NCBI GenBank assembly: GCA_002419505.1
Contig: DIGF01000027.1
Location: 1-53,393 of the forward strand
DNA: 53,393 nt
Reading direction: 5' to 3'
Source: Caryophanales bacterium UBA5729
GTDB taxonomy: Bacteria; Bacillota_I; Bacilli_A; Izemoplasmatales; Hujiaoplasmataceae
The notes under the pieces are model-generated. The model ran no database searches, was not told the DNA's origin, and saw only the letters and a list, made by a program, of their open reading frames with translations. Position numbers and translations under genes: made by a program. Positions 8,737 through 18,353 of this stretch are shown here, piece by piece (positions within the stretch are counted from its first letter, which is position 1; every line of letters starts with the position of its first letter).

Positions 8737-10137
8737 ATGTTATTAGAGCAGAAATTAATCGAACAGATTCTTGACGCTGCTTTAGAAACTGGAGCTGACT
8801 TTTCTGAAGTCTATATTGAAGACCATCAAGCCTCAGTTTTACAATCTGTGTCAGGAAGATTAGAAAAATCCAATAACACTAAATCTTTTGGCGTGGGAAT
8901 TCGTGTTGCTAAGAATTTCCAATCCGTATACGGTTATACAAATAGTAAAAACCCTGAAGATTTAATGAAATTGGCTCAAGATTTATCAAAATCATTTCAT
9001 GATGAAATTAAAACAACAAGAACTCCATTGATGGAGTTAGAAGAAGGAAAGAAACATCAAGTTAAAATTAAACCATCCGAGGTAGCTTTAAAAGATAAAG
9101 TGAAATTACTTAAAGAAGCATATAAACACGCAAGCGAGTACGATGAAGTGATTAAACAGGTTATCTGTTATTTGGTTGACGATCAAAAAGACGTCCTTAT
9201 CGCTAACTCTGAAGGCAGATTTGTTACTGAAACTAGAGTTAAAGTCAGATTAATGATTTCATCAGTTGCTGCTGATAAAGGCATGATGCAAACAGGCTCA
9301 GCAGGCGATGGGTCTGGAAAAGGGTATGAGTTCTTGTTTGATGAAATGGACATTCCCGCACACGCTAAAGAAGCTTCAAAAGTTGCTAAAACAATGCTTT
9401 ATGCTGATGATTGTCCAAGTGGAGTAATGCCAGTTGTAATTCACAATGCTTTCGGTGGAGTAATATTTCATGAAGCTTGCGGACACTCATTAGAAGCAAC
9501 TTCAGTTGCGAAAAACGCTTCTGTATTCTGCGGTAAAATGAATACTAAAGTAGCTTCGGATATCGTGACCGCTATTGATGATGGCACTATCGAAAATGCT
9601 TGGGGATCAGCGAATTACGATGACGAAGGTTATCCACAACAAAGAAGAGTGTTAATTGAAAACGGAATTTTAAAATCATATATGATTGATAAAATTAATT
9701 CAAGAAGAATGCAAATGGAACCAACAGGTTCTTCAAGAAGACAAAATTACAAATTCAGTCCTACTTCAAGAATGAGCAATACTTTTATTGATAATGGTTC
9801 TTCAACTTTTGAAGAAATCATCGCTAATACTAAATATGGTTTATTCGCTAAAAAAATGGGCGGCGGCTCTGTTAATCCGGGTAATGGTGATTTTAACTTC
9901 AGTGTTATGGAAGGTTATATGATTAGAGACGGAAAACTAGCTGAACCTGTAAAAGGCGCAGCTTTAGTAGGAAATGGCGCAGAAATTTTACACAAGATCG
10001 ATATGGTTGGAAACAACTTAGATCGTCAAAGAGGAATGTGTGGTTCAGCTTCTGGGTCTATTCCAGCTGATGTAGGGCAACCAACGATAAGAGTTAAAGA
10101 AATAACAGTTGGCGGAAGAAAGAAAGGAGCTGCTTAA
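8737..10137 (+). CDS. tldD: Metalloprotease TldD
   Basis: TldD subunit (466 residues) of the TldD/TldE (PmbA) heterodimeric protease, which clips unfolded or modified peptides and matures some ribosomal peptides in other bacteria. The catalytic zinc motif is HEACGHSLE near residue 247 (HExxxH type). Family landmarks such as GGGSVNPGNGDFNF and the final region are intact. It has a good ribosome-binding site (GGAGG) and overlaps the translation signal of tldE, so the two are made together. No ribosomal-peptide precursor is visible nearby, so general proteolysis is the simplest role. Confidence 0.92.
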   Translation: MLLEQKLIEQILDAALETGADFSEVYIEDHQASVLQSVSGRLEKSNNTKSFGVGIRVAKNFQSVYGYTNSKNPEDLMKLAQDLSKSFHDEIKTTRTPLMELEEGKKHQVKIKPSEVALKDKVKLLKEAYKHASEYDEVIKQVICYLVDDQKDVLIANSEGRFVTETRVKVRLMISSVAADKGMMQTGSAGDGSGKGYEFLFDEMDIPAHAKEASKVAKTMLYADDCPSGVMPVVIHNAFGGVIFHEACGHSLEATSVAKNASVFCGKMNTKVASDIVTAIDDGTIENAWGSANYDDEGYPQQRRVLIENGILKSYMIDKINSRRMQMEPTGSSRRQNYKFSPTSRMSNTFIDNGSSTFEEIIANTKYGLFAKKMGGGSVNPGNGDFNFSVMEGYMIRDGKLAEPVKGAALVGNGAEILHKIDMVGNNLDRQRGMCGSASGSIPADVGQPTIRVKEITVGGRKKGAA

Positions 10138-10138
10138 G

Positions 10139-11452
10139 ATGAATCTTGATAAATTATTTAAGCGAGCTAAAGAAAAAGGGATTGTTGATCTAGAGATTTT
10201 TGCTTCAGACCGCAATTCTTTGAGTATTGATATCTTTGCTGGTGAAGTAGATAAATATGAAATTGCTGATACAAAGGCAATCACTATTAAAGGAATAGTT
10301 AACGGTAAAATGGGTACTTTCCGTACGGAAGTATTGGATGATGAAGTCATTGAAGAAATTCTAGATACTATCATCGCGAGCGCTAAAGAGATTGATTCTT
10401 TAGATGACGCTATCATTTATGAAGGCGATGAACATTACGAAGTTTTAGACGATATCTACAATGATGAATTATATAAGTTAGATGTAGAAAAGAAAATCAA
10501 TCATTTAAAAGCTTTAGATAAATACCTTCATGATTTCGATGAGAGAGTTACTGTTGTAGAAACTATGTATTCAGAAAACAATAATTCTGTGGTTTTAAAG
10601 AACTCAAAAGGCATTAATCTCAGCAATAAAGCTAACTCTGCTTATATGGGCGGTAGCGTAATTGTTAAAGATGATAAAGACCAAAGAGTAGGGTTTGATG
10701 TAGTTATTTCTAATGACTTTAGTGATTTTGATATTGAAAATATTGGTAAAGAAATTGTAGAAGATGCACTTATGTCTTTAGGGGCAAAACCAGTTCCTTC
10801 CGACAGTTATGAAATTGTTTTTGGCAATGGTGCAATCGCAACTTTGATCTCAGCATTTCAAGGAGTTTTTTCAGCGGATAACGTTCAAAAAGGATTGTCA
10901 TTATTAAAAGGAAAACTTAATGAAGTTATCGGATCTTCTTTAGTAACAATTGTGGATGATCCATTTATGAAAAAAAGCTCTAGTTCAAGATCATTTGATG
11001 ACGAAGGTGTAGCAACTGCTTATAAAGAGTTGGTAAGTAACGGAGTTTTAAAGACTTATTTACATAACCTAGTTACAGCCAAAAAAGATGGAGTTAAATC
11101 TACTGGTAATGGCTTTGGCGGCAGTGTCTCAGCGGTTAATTTAAAAATGGAAGCTGGCAAATCTACTTTAGAAGAAATGATTGCTAGTTGTCAAAAAGGT
11201 ATCTATATCACTAACGTGCAAGGGGCTCATGCAGGTGTAAATGCAGTTAGTGGAGATTTCTCACTTCAAGCTTCTGGATACTTCGTAGAAAACGGCAAGA
11301 AAGATAGACCGGTAGCTTTAATTACGGTTGCTGGAAACTTTTTAGATATGCTTAAAGATATCGAAATGGTTGGTAATGATTTGAAGATGAGCTATTATGG
11401 CGTGACTTCTCCTTCAATAAAAGTGAAATCAATGCCTGTTTCTGGTAGTTAA
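10139..11452 (+). CDS. pmbA: TldE/PmbA subunit
   Basis: TldE (PmbA) partner of TldD (437 residues); it lacks a zinc motif, as the family does, and supports the protease active site of TldD. The start chosen is the ATG at 10139, one base after the tldD stop, with GGAG at 10126-10129; the longer in-frame start at 10109 would lie inside tldD and before this ribosome-binding site. Conserved stretches include SFDDEGV near 284, GNGFGGS near 322 and VSGDFSLQASGY near 370. The gene ends in a strong terminator. Confidence 0.92.
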   Translation: MNLDKLFKRAKEKGIVDLEIFASDRNSLSIDIFAGEVDKYEIADTKAITIKGIVNGKMGTFRTEVLDDEVIEEILDTIIASAKEIDSLDDAIIYEGDEHYEVLDDIYNDELYKLDVEKKINHLKALDKYLHDFDERVTVVETMYSENNNSVVLKNSKGINLSNKANSAYMGGSVIVKDDKDQRVGFDVVISNDFSDFDIENIGKEIVEDALMSLGAKPVPSDSYEIVFGNGAIATLISAFQGVFSADNVQKGLSLLKGKLNEVIGSSLVTIVDDPFMKKSSSSRSFDDEGVATAYKELVSNGVLKTYLHNLVTAKKDGVKSTGNGFGGSVSAVNLKMEAGKSTLEEMIASCQKGIYITNVQGAHAGVNAVSGDFSLQASGYFVENGKKDRPVALITVAGNFLDMLKDIEMVGNDLKMSYYGVTSPSIKVKSMPVSGS

Positions 11453-11467
11453 TTTTTATAATAAAAC

Positions 11468-11502
11468 AAAAGCCGTTCTTGATTTAAAGAACGGCTTTTT
11501 TG
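11468..11502. terminator. Bidirectional terminator tldE / DUF4234 gene
   Basis: 13-bp stem AAAAGCCGTTCTT/AAGAACGGCTTTT (11468-11480 with 11487-11499), T run on both strands, between convergent genes. Confidence 0.9.
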
Positions 11503-11515
11503 ATTTAAAAATATT

Positions 11516-11833
11516 TTATTTTGTAACTAATTTATTAGCTTCATCTTGCATTAAAAACGGATTAACGATAATAAATACAAAGGCTAATATAAGGTATATT
11601 AATGAATTGTCTTGTGCCCCTAGTTTCTCTAGACGTTTGCCGGCAGCATATTGCCAATAAATTGCATAGATACCAAAGGTAAAGATCAACATTAAGAAAT
11701 GACCAAAGCCACCAAAACCTTCACCAGTTGTAGTTTTCAATTCCATTTGGAATTTAATGCTCCAAATAAGAGGATAAATTCCAAAAGTGAAAATGAACAA
11801 TAATAACATAGTAACTAAATTTCGTTGTTTCAT
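11516..11833 (-). CDS. Small DUF4234-like membrane protein
   Basis: Membrane protein of 105 residues with three hydrophobic segments (about 7-25, 45-62 and 77-95). The repeated phrase (F)TFGIYxxxW occurs twice (residues 16-24 and 52-60), typical of DUF4234-like proteins. The function of that family is unknown. It has its own GGAGGT ribosome-binding site on the minus strand and is convergent with tldE. Confidence 0.65.
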   Translation of the reverse strand: MKQRNLVTMLLLFIFTFGIYPLIWSIKFQMELKTTTGEGFGGFGHFLMLIFTFGIYAIYWQYAAGKRLEKLGAQDNSLIYLILAFVFIIVNPFLMQDEANKLVTK

Positions 11834-12001
11834 TTTTTACCTCCTTTAGGATCTTCTTATAAAAATCATATCATAAAAATTATAAAAAGACAATTATTTG
11901 AATTTGACATTCATTATTGGATATCTGATTTTTATTTTAGTTATGTTAATGATATTTTGAATAAAAAATGCTATGATATAGTTGAAATTCGGAGGGAAGA
12001 A

Positions 12002-13435
12002 GTGGAAAAAGATAAAGCTTTAATTAATATTAACAAGAAAAGTTTCTTAAATGTTTTACTCATCTTATTTAGTTTGATGGTTGTCGCTTTCATATTAACC
12101 TATCTAATTCCTCATGGGGTTTATGCCAGAACCGTTGACGGTGAAATAATTGCTGGTTCATATGAGTTGCTACCGAGAGATAATTTGTCGATTTGGCAAT
12201 TTTTCTATTCGCCAATTGGTCTTTTACTGAGCCCAGATGGTTTAAATGTTATAATGATTTCTTTATTTTTATTCATCCTAGGTGGTTTTTTCACGGTTAT
12301 GGATAAAACCAAAGGCATTGTGGTTATCATAAAGAAATTAGTTGAGCGATATTCCCATAATAAACATTTATTGATAAGGTTAATAACTTTGTTTTTTATG
12401 ATGTTTGGTGCATTTTTCGGGATTTTCGAGGAGTCTGTAGCACTTTTGCCAATTATGATTATTTTGGCTTTATCTTTAGGTTATGATACCTTAATGGCAT
12501 TGGGATTGACGGTTTTGGCTGCTGGTTTTGGTTTTGCGAGTGCGATTACAAATCCTTTTTCAGTGGGAATAGCTTCTGAAATTGCTGGAGTAAACATTTT
12601 TAGTGGGGTTTTATTTCGTTTAGGAGTATTTGTGATTATGTATTTCTTAGTTTCTACTTTCTTAGTTCAGTACGCAAAGAAATTAGAAAAGAATCCCAAG
12701 ATATCCTTAACTTATCAAGAAGATTTAGAAAAAAAGAAAGATTTAAAGACTGATTTCTCTGCTGAAGTAGAATCAGAGAAAAGAATCTTTAAGACTTATA
12801 TAATTATTTTTAGTGTTTTGTTAATTTTTATTATCCTTGCATCGTTATTACAGTTATTGTTAAATTTAGAAATACCGACAATTGTTTTAATGAGCATTAC
12901 CTTCCTTTTAGGTGGCTTTATCGCTGGAGTAATTATTAATAAAAGTCTAAAAACTACAAGTTTAATCTTTTTAAAAGGCGTACTAGCAGTGATGCCAGCT
13001 GCGATTTTAATTATCTTAGCTGGAAGCGTTAAATATATTATGACAAGCGGAGAAATAATGGATACAATCCTTTATTATTTTGAAAGTGCACTAGGAGATA
13101 AACCGGCAATTATTGGTATATTGGGTATTTATTTAATTATTTTAGTTATTCAATTCTTTATTGGATCCGCTTCTGCTAAAGCGGTGTTAATCATGCCGAT
13201 TTTAGTTCCTTTAGTTAGTTTAATTGGGGTTTCAACTAATATTGCGATTTTAGCCTTTATTTTTGGTGATGGGTATACTAATGTTATTTTTCCAACAAAC
13301 GGAGTTTTGTTAATAGCATTAAGCATAGCTTCAATTTCCTATCAAAAATGGTTCAAATGGACCTATAAATTACAAGCAATTACTTTTGTCTTGACTGTTG
13401 TGTTATTAATCATAGCTTACGCCATTGGTTACTAG
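12002..13435 (+). CDS. YfcC family transporter
   Basis: Polytopic transporter of the YfcC family (ArsB/NhaD-like fold; amino-acid, dipeptide or C4-dicarboxylate exchange has been proposed for members). With the GTG start at 12002 it has 477 residues, normal for the family. The GTG is preceded by GGAGGGAAGA (11991-12000); the longer open frame from 11825 would run across the divergent promoter region and the start of the DUF4234 gene, so it is rejected. About eleven membrane segments are visible. Landmarks are LTYLIPHGVY near residue 33 and a Ser/Ala-rich segment GSASAKAVLIMPIL near 390. The substrate is unknown. Confidence 0.8.
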   Translation: MEKDKALININKKSFLNVLLILFSLMVVAFILTYLIPHGVYARTVDGEIIAGSYELLPRDNLSIWQFFYSPIGLLLSPDGLNVIMISLFLFILGGFFTVMDKTKGIVVIIKKLVERYSHNKHLLIRLITLFFMMFGAFFGIFEESVALLPIMIILALSLGYDTLMALGLTVLAAGFGFASAITNPFSVGIASEIAGVNIFSGVLFRLGVFVIMYFLVSTFLVQYAKKLEKNPKISLTYQEDLEKKKDLKTDFSAEVESEKRIFKTYIIIFSVLLIFIILASLLQLLLNLEIPTIVLMSITFLLGGFIAGVIINKSLKTTSLIFLKGVLAVMPAAILIILAGSVKYIMTSGEIMDTILYYFESALGDKPAIIGILGIYLIILVIQFFIGSASAKAVLIMPILVPLVSLIGVSTNIAILAFIFGDGYTNVIFPTNGVLLIALSIASISYQKWFKWTYKLQAITFVLTVVLLIIAYAIGY

Positions 13436-13444
13436 TCCTTTTTC

Positions 13445-13473
13445 TTTACAAACAACGGCTAAAGCGTTATAAT
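13445..13473 (+). promoter_or_regulatory. Strong promoter of fba
   Basis: TTTACA (13445-13450), exactly 17 bases, TATAAT (13468-13473), 34 bases before the fba start; near-consensus vegetative promoter. Confidence 0.8.
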
Positions 13474-13506
13474 TAGAATGATTTTAAATTTAGGAGGATA
13501 CATTAA

Positions 13507-14373
13507 ATGGGTTTAGTTTCAGCAAAAGAAATGCTCGATATAGCGTATAAAAATAATTACGCTGTCGGACAATTCAATATCAATAATTTAGAATGGACAA
13601 AGGCGGTATTACTTACAGCTGAAGAAAATAAATCTCCAGTAATCTTAGGGGTTTCTGAAGGCGCAGCTAAGTATATGGCTGGGTATAAAGTAGTAGCGGA
13701 TATGGTTAAGGCAATGGTTGAATCTTTAAACATCACAGTACCAGTGGCTTTACATTTAGATCACGGTTCATATGAAGGTGCTAAGAAAGCGATTGAAGCT
13801 GGTTTTTCTTCGATTATGTTTGATGGTTCACACTATGCGATTGAGGAAAATATTAAGCTTACTAAAGATATGGTCTCAAGAACAAGAGCTTTAGGTATTT
13901 CTTTAGAAGCTGAAGTCGGTGCTATTGGCGGAGAAGAAGACGGAGTTGTAGGAAACGGTGAAGTCGCCGATCCAGCAGAATGTAAGTTGATTGCTGATCT
14001 AGGCGTTGATTTCTTAGCTGCTGGTATTGGTAATATTCATGGTAAATATCCAGCAAACTGGCAAGGACTTAATTTTGATGTTTTAAATGAAATTAATAAA
14101 GTTACTGGAGATACTCCTTTGGTGTTACATGGAGGAACCGGTATTCCTGCCGATATGATTAAAAGAGCAATTTCAATGGGTGTTTCTAAGATAAATGTAA
14201 ATACTGAATGTCAATTAGTATTTGCCGCGGCTACTAGAAAATATATTGAAGAAGGTTTAGATTTGGTAGGAAAAGGTTTCGATCCAAGAAAACTTCTAGG
14301 CCCAGGAACACAAGCAATCAAAAATGTTGTTAAAGAAAAAATGGAGTTATTTGGTTCGGTAAATAAGGCGTAA
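13507..14373 (+). CDS. fba: Class II fructose-bisphosphate aldolase
   Basis: Zinc aldolase of glycolysis (288 residues): fructose-1,6-bisphosphate to glyceraldehyde-3-phosphate and dihydroxyacetone phosphate. Visible active-site elements are HLDHGS near residue 82 (catalytic Asp, zinc His), EAEVGAIGG near 133, HGKYP near 178 and LHGGTG near 207. The C-terminal KINVNTECQ region fits the Firmicute FbaA type. It has a strong promoter and terminator of its own, as expected for an abundant enzyme. The tagatose-bisphosphate aldolase subgroup is close in sequence, but the length and context favour glycolysis. Confidence 0.93.
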   Translation: MGLVSAKEMLDIAYKNNYAVGQFNINNLEWTKAVLLTAEENKSPVILGVSEGAAKYMAGYKVVADMVKAMVESLNITVPVALHLDHGSYEGAKKAIEAGFSSIMFDGSHYAIEENIKLTKDMVSRTRALGISLEAEVGAIGGEEDGVVGNGEVADPAECKLIADLGVDFLAAGIGNIHGKYPANWQGLNFDVLNEINKVTGDTPLVLHGGTGIPADMIKRAISMGVSKINVNTECQLVFAAATRKYIEEGLDLVGKGFDPRKLLGPGTQAIKNVVKEKMELFGSVNKA

Positions 14374-14381
14374 AAACACAA

Positions 14382-14412
14382 AAAAACCACATTTTACTTG
14401 TGGTTTTTCTTT
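14382..14412 (+). terminator. fba terminator
   Basis: 10-bp stem AAAAACCACA/TGTGGTTTTT (14382-14391 with 14399-14408) with a T-rich tail. Confidence 0.85.
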
Positions 14413-14446
14413 TCTTTTATTGTATAATAGTTAAGAGGGTAGGTTT

Positions 14447-15025
14447 ATGGAAAAATTATTAAAAGAGTATCAAGGTTGGTTAACGGATAATAAAGATTTT
14501 TATCAACACCTTAAAAGCCATGATTCTGCACTTTATCATCGCTTCCAACCTGTATATGACGTCCTTAATTATTTGTTTGAAGAACATAAAGATGAAGCAA
14601 CAATGAATGAAGACATTGAAAAGATTTTTCAAGTAGGGCTAGAGTATTTAAATATGCAATTTTTTACTTGCAAGCTCTATTATGAAAAAACATTTAATAA
14701 AGATTTTCATGAATTTTTAGATTATGATAAAGTAATCTCATATGCTTTATTTATTGAAGATTTAAAATATGAATTAGTTGAAAAACATATCGATTACAAT
14801 GAAGATGAGTTAGGTAAACTATCTGATTATCTTCTGGATATAATAGAAGGCAAGAAAACTATACCGGATAACATCAATCTGTATATTGACAGCAAAGTCT
14901 ATAAAATAATTTTGTCGGAAGAATACCATTTCAATGGTATTATCGATATTTTTGTGGAAATCGGCGATGCACTCGGCCTTAGTTTTGATGAAGAAAAAGA
15001 ATACATTATAGGAGATGAATTATAA
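14447..15025 (+). CDS. Unrecognised cytoplasmic protein
   Basis: 192 residues, soluble, acidic and helical by composition, with no recognisable catalytic motif or membrane segment. It follows a TATAAT (14423-14428) and abuts the next gene without a gap (its TAA is followed directly by the next ATG), so the two are co-translated. The partner is a membrane-anchored protein with TPR-like helices, which suggests a two-protein complex (inference). I do not recognise the family. Confidence 0.6.
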   Translation: MEKLLKEYQGWLTDNKDFYQHLKSHDSALYHRFQPVYDVLNYLFEEHKDEATMNEDIEKIFQVGLEYLNMQFFTCKLYYEKTFNKDFHEFLDYDKVISYALFIEDLKYELVEKHIDYNEDELGKLSDYLLDIIEGKKTIPDNINLYIDSKVYKIILSEEYHFNGIIDIFVEIGDALGLSFDEEKEYIIGDEL

Positions 15026-15949
15026 ATGAATAAAAAAGAATATTTAGTTACACTGATTGCGATTTTGATAATCGACGTTGCTTTGATTATTACTGGGATT
15101 TTACAGTATTTACAATGGACTTGGGTTTTTGTGATTATCGCAGCTGGATATTTATATCTTAGATATAAGTTATCAGGACCACTACAAGTGTTTTCTAATA
15201 AGTTCAACATGTTAGTAGATTATGATTTAGATGTTCAGGGTGCAAAAGAATTGTGTCAATCAAAGTTAGACGAAGCGCCAACTAAAAGCACTCGCATTCT
15301 TTATAGCGTTTATCTAGGCATGGCAACGTACTATTGTGGAGAGTATGAAGACGCAATTAAGGTATTCAATCAAATTGAACTTAAAAAATTAAATACGGCT
15401 TATCATGTATTAATCTTTGCTTTTACTGCTTATTCAGCTTATGAATTAGGCGATATGGAAACATTCAATATTTCGATAGAAAGAATAAGAAATATTCAAA
15501 ATACTGTTAATCGTCGTTTCCTAGGTTTTGTTAGTTCATATATTCAAGTTTTGGAAGCAATGCAGAATTTAGAAGATAACCCAGAACATTATCGCGAAGT
15601 TATTGAAAGCCAATTTTCAAGAAATGACGGATATATTTCGACTAAATTGACTTACAATTATCGAATGGCTCATTATTATCGAGTAATTAATGATGAACTC
15701 GAAATGGATAAGTGTTTAGCGAAAGTAATCGCTAATGGCAAAGAACATCACACGGCTTTACAAGCGAGAAAAATGTTTAAAAATACAGTTAATGTTGAAG
15801 ATTATATTTTTGAGGAAGAACAACCTATTGAAGATGTAGAAACTGTTGAAGATCAACAATTACTAACTCATGAAGTTGATGGAGTAGAATCAATTGAAGA
15901 AGTGGAAACAATTGATGAAATTGTAAAAGATGACGATTTATTTAAATAA
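15026..15949 (+). CDS. Membrane-anchored helical (TPR-like) protein
   Basis: 307 residues. Two membrane helices lie at about residues 7-26 and 32-47. A soluble helical region follows (about 70-255) with TPR-like spacing, for example ATYYCGEYEDAIKVF near 103. The tail (about 262-307) is very acidic with repeated VE/EE pairs. The start has AGGAGATGA 7 bases upstream, inside the end of the previous gene. It probably acts as a scaffold or partner-binding protein at the membrane; the function is unknown. Confidence 0.6.
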   Translation: MNKKEYLVTLIAILIIDVALIITGILQYLQWTWVFVIIAAGYLYLRYKLSGPLQVFSNKFNMLVDYDLDVQGAKELCQSKLDEAPTKSTRILYSVYLGMATYYCGEYEDAIKVFNQIELKKLNTAYHVLIFAFTAYSAYELGDMETFNISIERIRNIQNTVNRRFLGFVSSYIQVLEAMQNLEDNPEHYREVIESQFSRNDGYISTKLTYNYRMAHYYRVINDELEMDKCLAKVIANGKEHHTALQARKMFKNTVNVEDYIFEEEQPIEDVETVEDQQLLTHEVDGVESIEEVETIDEIVKDDDLFK

Positions 15950-15954
15950 AGATC

Positions 15955-15979
15955 AAGCGCTAAAAAAATAGCGCTTTTC
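15955..15979 (+). terminator. Terminator of the 14447-15949 pair
   Basis: 8-bp stem AAGCGCTA/TAGCGCTT (15955-15962 with 15969-15976), A6 loop and T-rich tail. Confidence 0.75.
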
Positions 15980-15997
15980 TTATAGAGGTAAATGATT

Positions 15998-16828
15998 ATG
16001 ACAATATATGAGAAGTTATTAGAATACTTTCAAAAAGAAGAAGACGTGATATCGGTATTTTTGCAAGGCTCTAGAGTTTATGCTAAGGAGTATATTGATG
16101 AATACTCAGATTACGATTTTTTGGTAATTGTTAATGATATTCATAAATTTAACAATTTAGATAAATTGTTTAATAGTTTTGGTGAAGTTATTATTATGCA
16201 GAAACCGACAGATAGTTATGATGATCGATACGATTATCATGGAGCAAAACCATTTACTTATCTTGTTCAATATAGTAATTTAGAAAGAATTGACGTTAAT
16301 TTTGTCGATAAATGCAACTATTTAGAATTTATTGACTTAAATGAACCCATGATAAAGTTAATTGATAAAAACAATGACAAAGCTTTGAATGTCAGCGATG
16401 AGAATCAAATGTTTAAACTTTATAAACCTTCACTTAAAGAATTTCAAGATACAATCAATGAGTTTTATTGGATTAGCCTTTACGTTGTAAAAGCGATTAA
16501 TCGAGGCGAAGACTTGCAAGCGATAACTTTTTATCAAAATTATTTCTTAAAGATGTTAACGAAGATGATTGGTTTTAAGATAGGTCATGATAATAATTAT
16601 CAAGTTTCGCTAGGCAAAAATTATCGTTTCATAAAAGAGTATATAGGTATAAAAGAATACAATGAACTAATAAATTTGTATTATATTAAAAATATGGCTG
16701 ACATATCCAATAAATTATTTATTGGATTTACTTTCTTTGAAAATTACGTAAAAAAAGTTAGCCAAGATTTAGGTTATAAGCCTGAAGATTTTTCTAAAAT
16801 AAAAGATTTCATAAAAGCCAAATATTAA
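15998..16828 (+). CDS. Aminoglycoside 6-adenylyltransferase-like protein
   Basis: Nucleotidyltransferase of the AadE/AadK (streptomycin adenylyltransferase) type, 276 residues. The N-terminal motif is FLQGSRVY near residue 19 followed by DYDF near 35, the GS-x-D-x-D metal site of this superfamily. The C-terminal half is helical, as in AadK. The start at 15998 is preferred over the ATG at 15992 because the AGAGGT site ends only 3 bases before the first. Whether it modifies a drug or has a housekeeping target cannot be told; many chromosomal members confer no resistance. Confidence 0.75.
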   Translation: MTIYEKLLEYFQKEEDVISVFLQGSRVYAKEYIDEYSDYDFLVIVNDIHKFNNLDKLFNSFGEVIIMQKPTDSYDDRYDYHGAKPFTYLVQYSNLERIDVNFVDKCNYLEFIDLNEPMIKLIDKNNDKALNVSDENQMFKLYKPSLKEFQDTINEFYWISLYVVKAINRGEDLQAITFYQNYFLKMLTKMIGFKIGHDNNYQVSLGKNYRFIKEYIGIKEYNELINLYYIKNMADISNKLFIGFTFFENYVKKVSQDLGYKPEDFSKIKDFIKAKY

Positions 16829-16856
16829 AGCCTCCAAAATGGAGGCTTTAGTTTTA
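16826..16856. terminator. Bidirectional terminator before lysS end
   Basis: 10-bp stem TAAAGCCTCC/GGAGGCTTTA (16826-16835 with 16841-16850) between convergent genes. Confidence 0.85.
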
Positions 16857-18344
16857 TCTATTTTTCATTTGTGGGAATAATAAAACATCACGAATTGATT
16901 TTGAATTTGTTAATAGCATAACTAATCGATCAATTCCGATCCCGATGCCTCCGGTTGGAGGCATACCGTATTCTAAAGCTTCAACGAAATCCATATCCAT
17001 TTCATTAGCTTCTTCATTACCAAGATCTTTTTCCTTGATTTGATTGTTAAATCTTTCCAACTGATCAATTGGATCATTTAATTCTGTATAAGCGTTAGCG
17101 TATTCACTACCATTAATGAATAGTTCAAATCTTTGGGTAAATCTGTCATCATTAGGATCTTTTTTCGTTAATGGTGAGATTTCAATTGGATGACCGTATA
17201 CGAAAGTGGGTTGGATTAAATCAGCTTCACAGTAATGTTCGAAGAAAAGATTTACGATATGACCGACTCCATATAAATGCTTTTCTACTTCTAAATGATG
17301 TTCTTTAGCAAGTTTTTTGGCAGTTTCGAAATCTTTTATTTCAAAGAAGTTGATTCCCGTTTTTTCTTTAATTAAATCAACCATATGAGCTTTTCTCCAG
17401 CCTTTGGTTAGATCTATTTCCGTCCCGTCATAATTGACTTTAGTCGTTCCATTAACTTTCAGAGCTAGATGGCTGATTAAATCTTCACTTAAATCCATCA
17501 TTCCTTGGAGATCAGAATATGCTAAATATAATTCAATTGTAGTAAATTCAGGATTATGTAAACGATCGATACCTTCATTTCTAAATAATCTACCGATTTC
17601 ATAAACCCCATCAAAACCACCGATGATACAACGTTTTAGATGTAATTCAGTAGCGATTCGTAAATAAAAAGGCATATTTAAAGAATTATGATGAGTGATA
17701 AAAGGTCTTGCGTTAGCTCCGCCCAAAATTGGCTGCAACACTGGGGTTTCAACTTCGATATAACCTAAGTTATCTAAATAATCTCGCATTTCTTTGATAA
17801 TTCTTGAGCGTTTCACAAAAGTTTCACGACTTTCTTCGTTCATAATCAAGTCTACATAACGTCTGCGATAAATTTCTTCTTTATCAACTAAACCATGATA
17901 TTTTTCAGGTAGCGGTCTAAGCGCTTTTGTTAGATGAATATATTTATCAACTTTTAATGATAACTCTCCGGTATTGGTAATCATTGCTGTTCCGTGAACG
18001 CCAATGATATCGCCGATATCGCCTTTTTTAAACAATTCATAAGCTTCTTCGCCAATAGCGTCAATTCTAATGTAAAGTTGTAAAAGTCCGTGTTGATCTT
18101 GAATGTGAATGAATCCGGCTTTGCCTTTGACTCTACGAGTCATGATTCTTCCAGCTATTTTAACTTCTTTAGGGTTTTCTAAATCATGAAGTGCTTCTTT
18201 AGTGAATTCAGAAAATTCATCTTTAAAGGTTTTTGTATTATGAGTACGGTCAAAACGGGATCCAAACGGATCCATTCCTAAAGATCTTAAATTCTCAGCT
18301 TTTTCTCTTCTAACTATTTCTTGTTCAGTGAGTTTTAATTCCAT
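16854..18344 (-). CDS. lysS: Lysyl-tRNA synthetase, class II
   Basis: Class II LysRS (496 residues), charging tRNA-Lys (a tRNA-Lys gene lies at 39377). The N-terminal OB-fold anticodon-binding domain (about 60-145) contains KAGFIHIQDQ. The catalytic domain shows motif 2 (FRNEGIDRLHNPEFT, near 262) and motif 3 (GIGIGIDRLVML, near 470). Length is typical. It is the last gene of the minus-strand run tilS-hpt-ftsH-rqcP-znuA-like-lysS and starts 9 bases after the stop of the metal-binding lipoprotein gene, so it is probably co-transcribed with it. No T-box leader is seen upstream. Confidence 0.97.
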   Translation of the reverse strand: MELKLTEQEIVRREKAENLRSLGMDPFGSRFDRTHNTKTFKDEFSEFTKEALHDLENPKEVKIAGRIMTRRVKGKAGFIHIQDQHGLLQLYIRIDAIGEEAYELFKKGDIGDIIGVHGTAMITNTGELSLKVDKYIHLTKALRPLPEKYHGLVDKEEIYRRRYVDLIMNEESRETFVKRSRIIKEMRDYLDNLGYIEVETPVLQPILGGANARPFITHHNSLNMPFYLRIATELHLKRCIIGGFDGVYEIGRLFRNEGIDRLHNPEFTTIELYLAYSDLQGMMDLSEDLISHLALKVNGTTKVNYDGTEIDLTKGWRKAHMVDLIKEKTGINFFEIKDFETAKKLAKEHHLEVEKHLYGVGHIVNLFFEHYCEADLIQPTFVYGHPIEISPLTKKDPNDDRFTQRFELFINGSEYANAYTELNDPIDQLERFNNQIKEKDLGNEEANEMDMDFVEALEYGMPPTGGIGIGIDRLVMLLTNSKSIRDVLLFPQMKNR

Positions 18345-18353
18345 AATTTCCCT

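Noticed and set aside
11825..12001. N-terminal extension of the YfcC transporter
   Set aside because: Runs through the divergent promoter region and overlaps the DUF4234 start; the GTG at 12002 has a strong ribosome-binding site.
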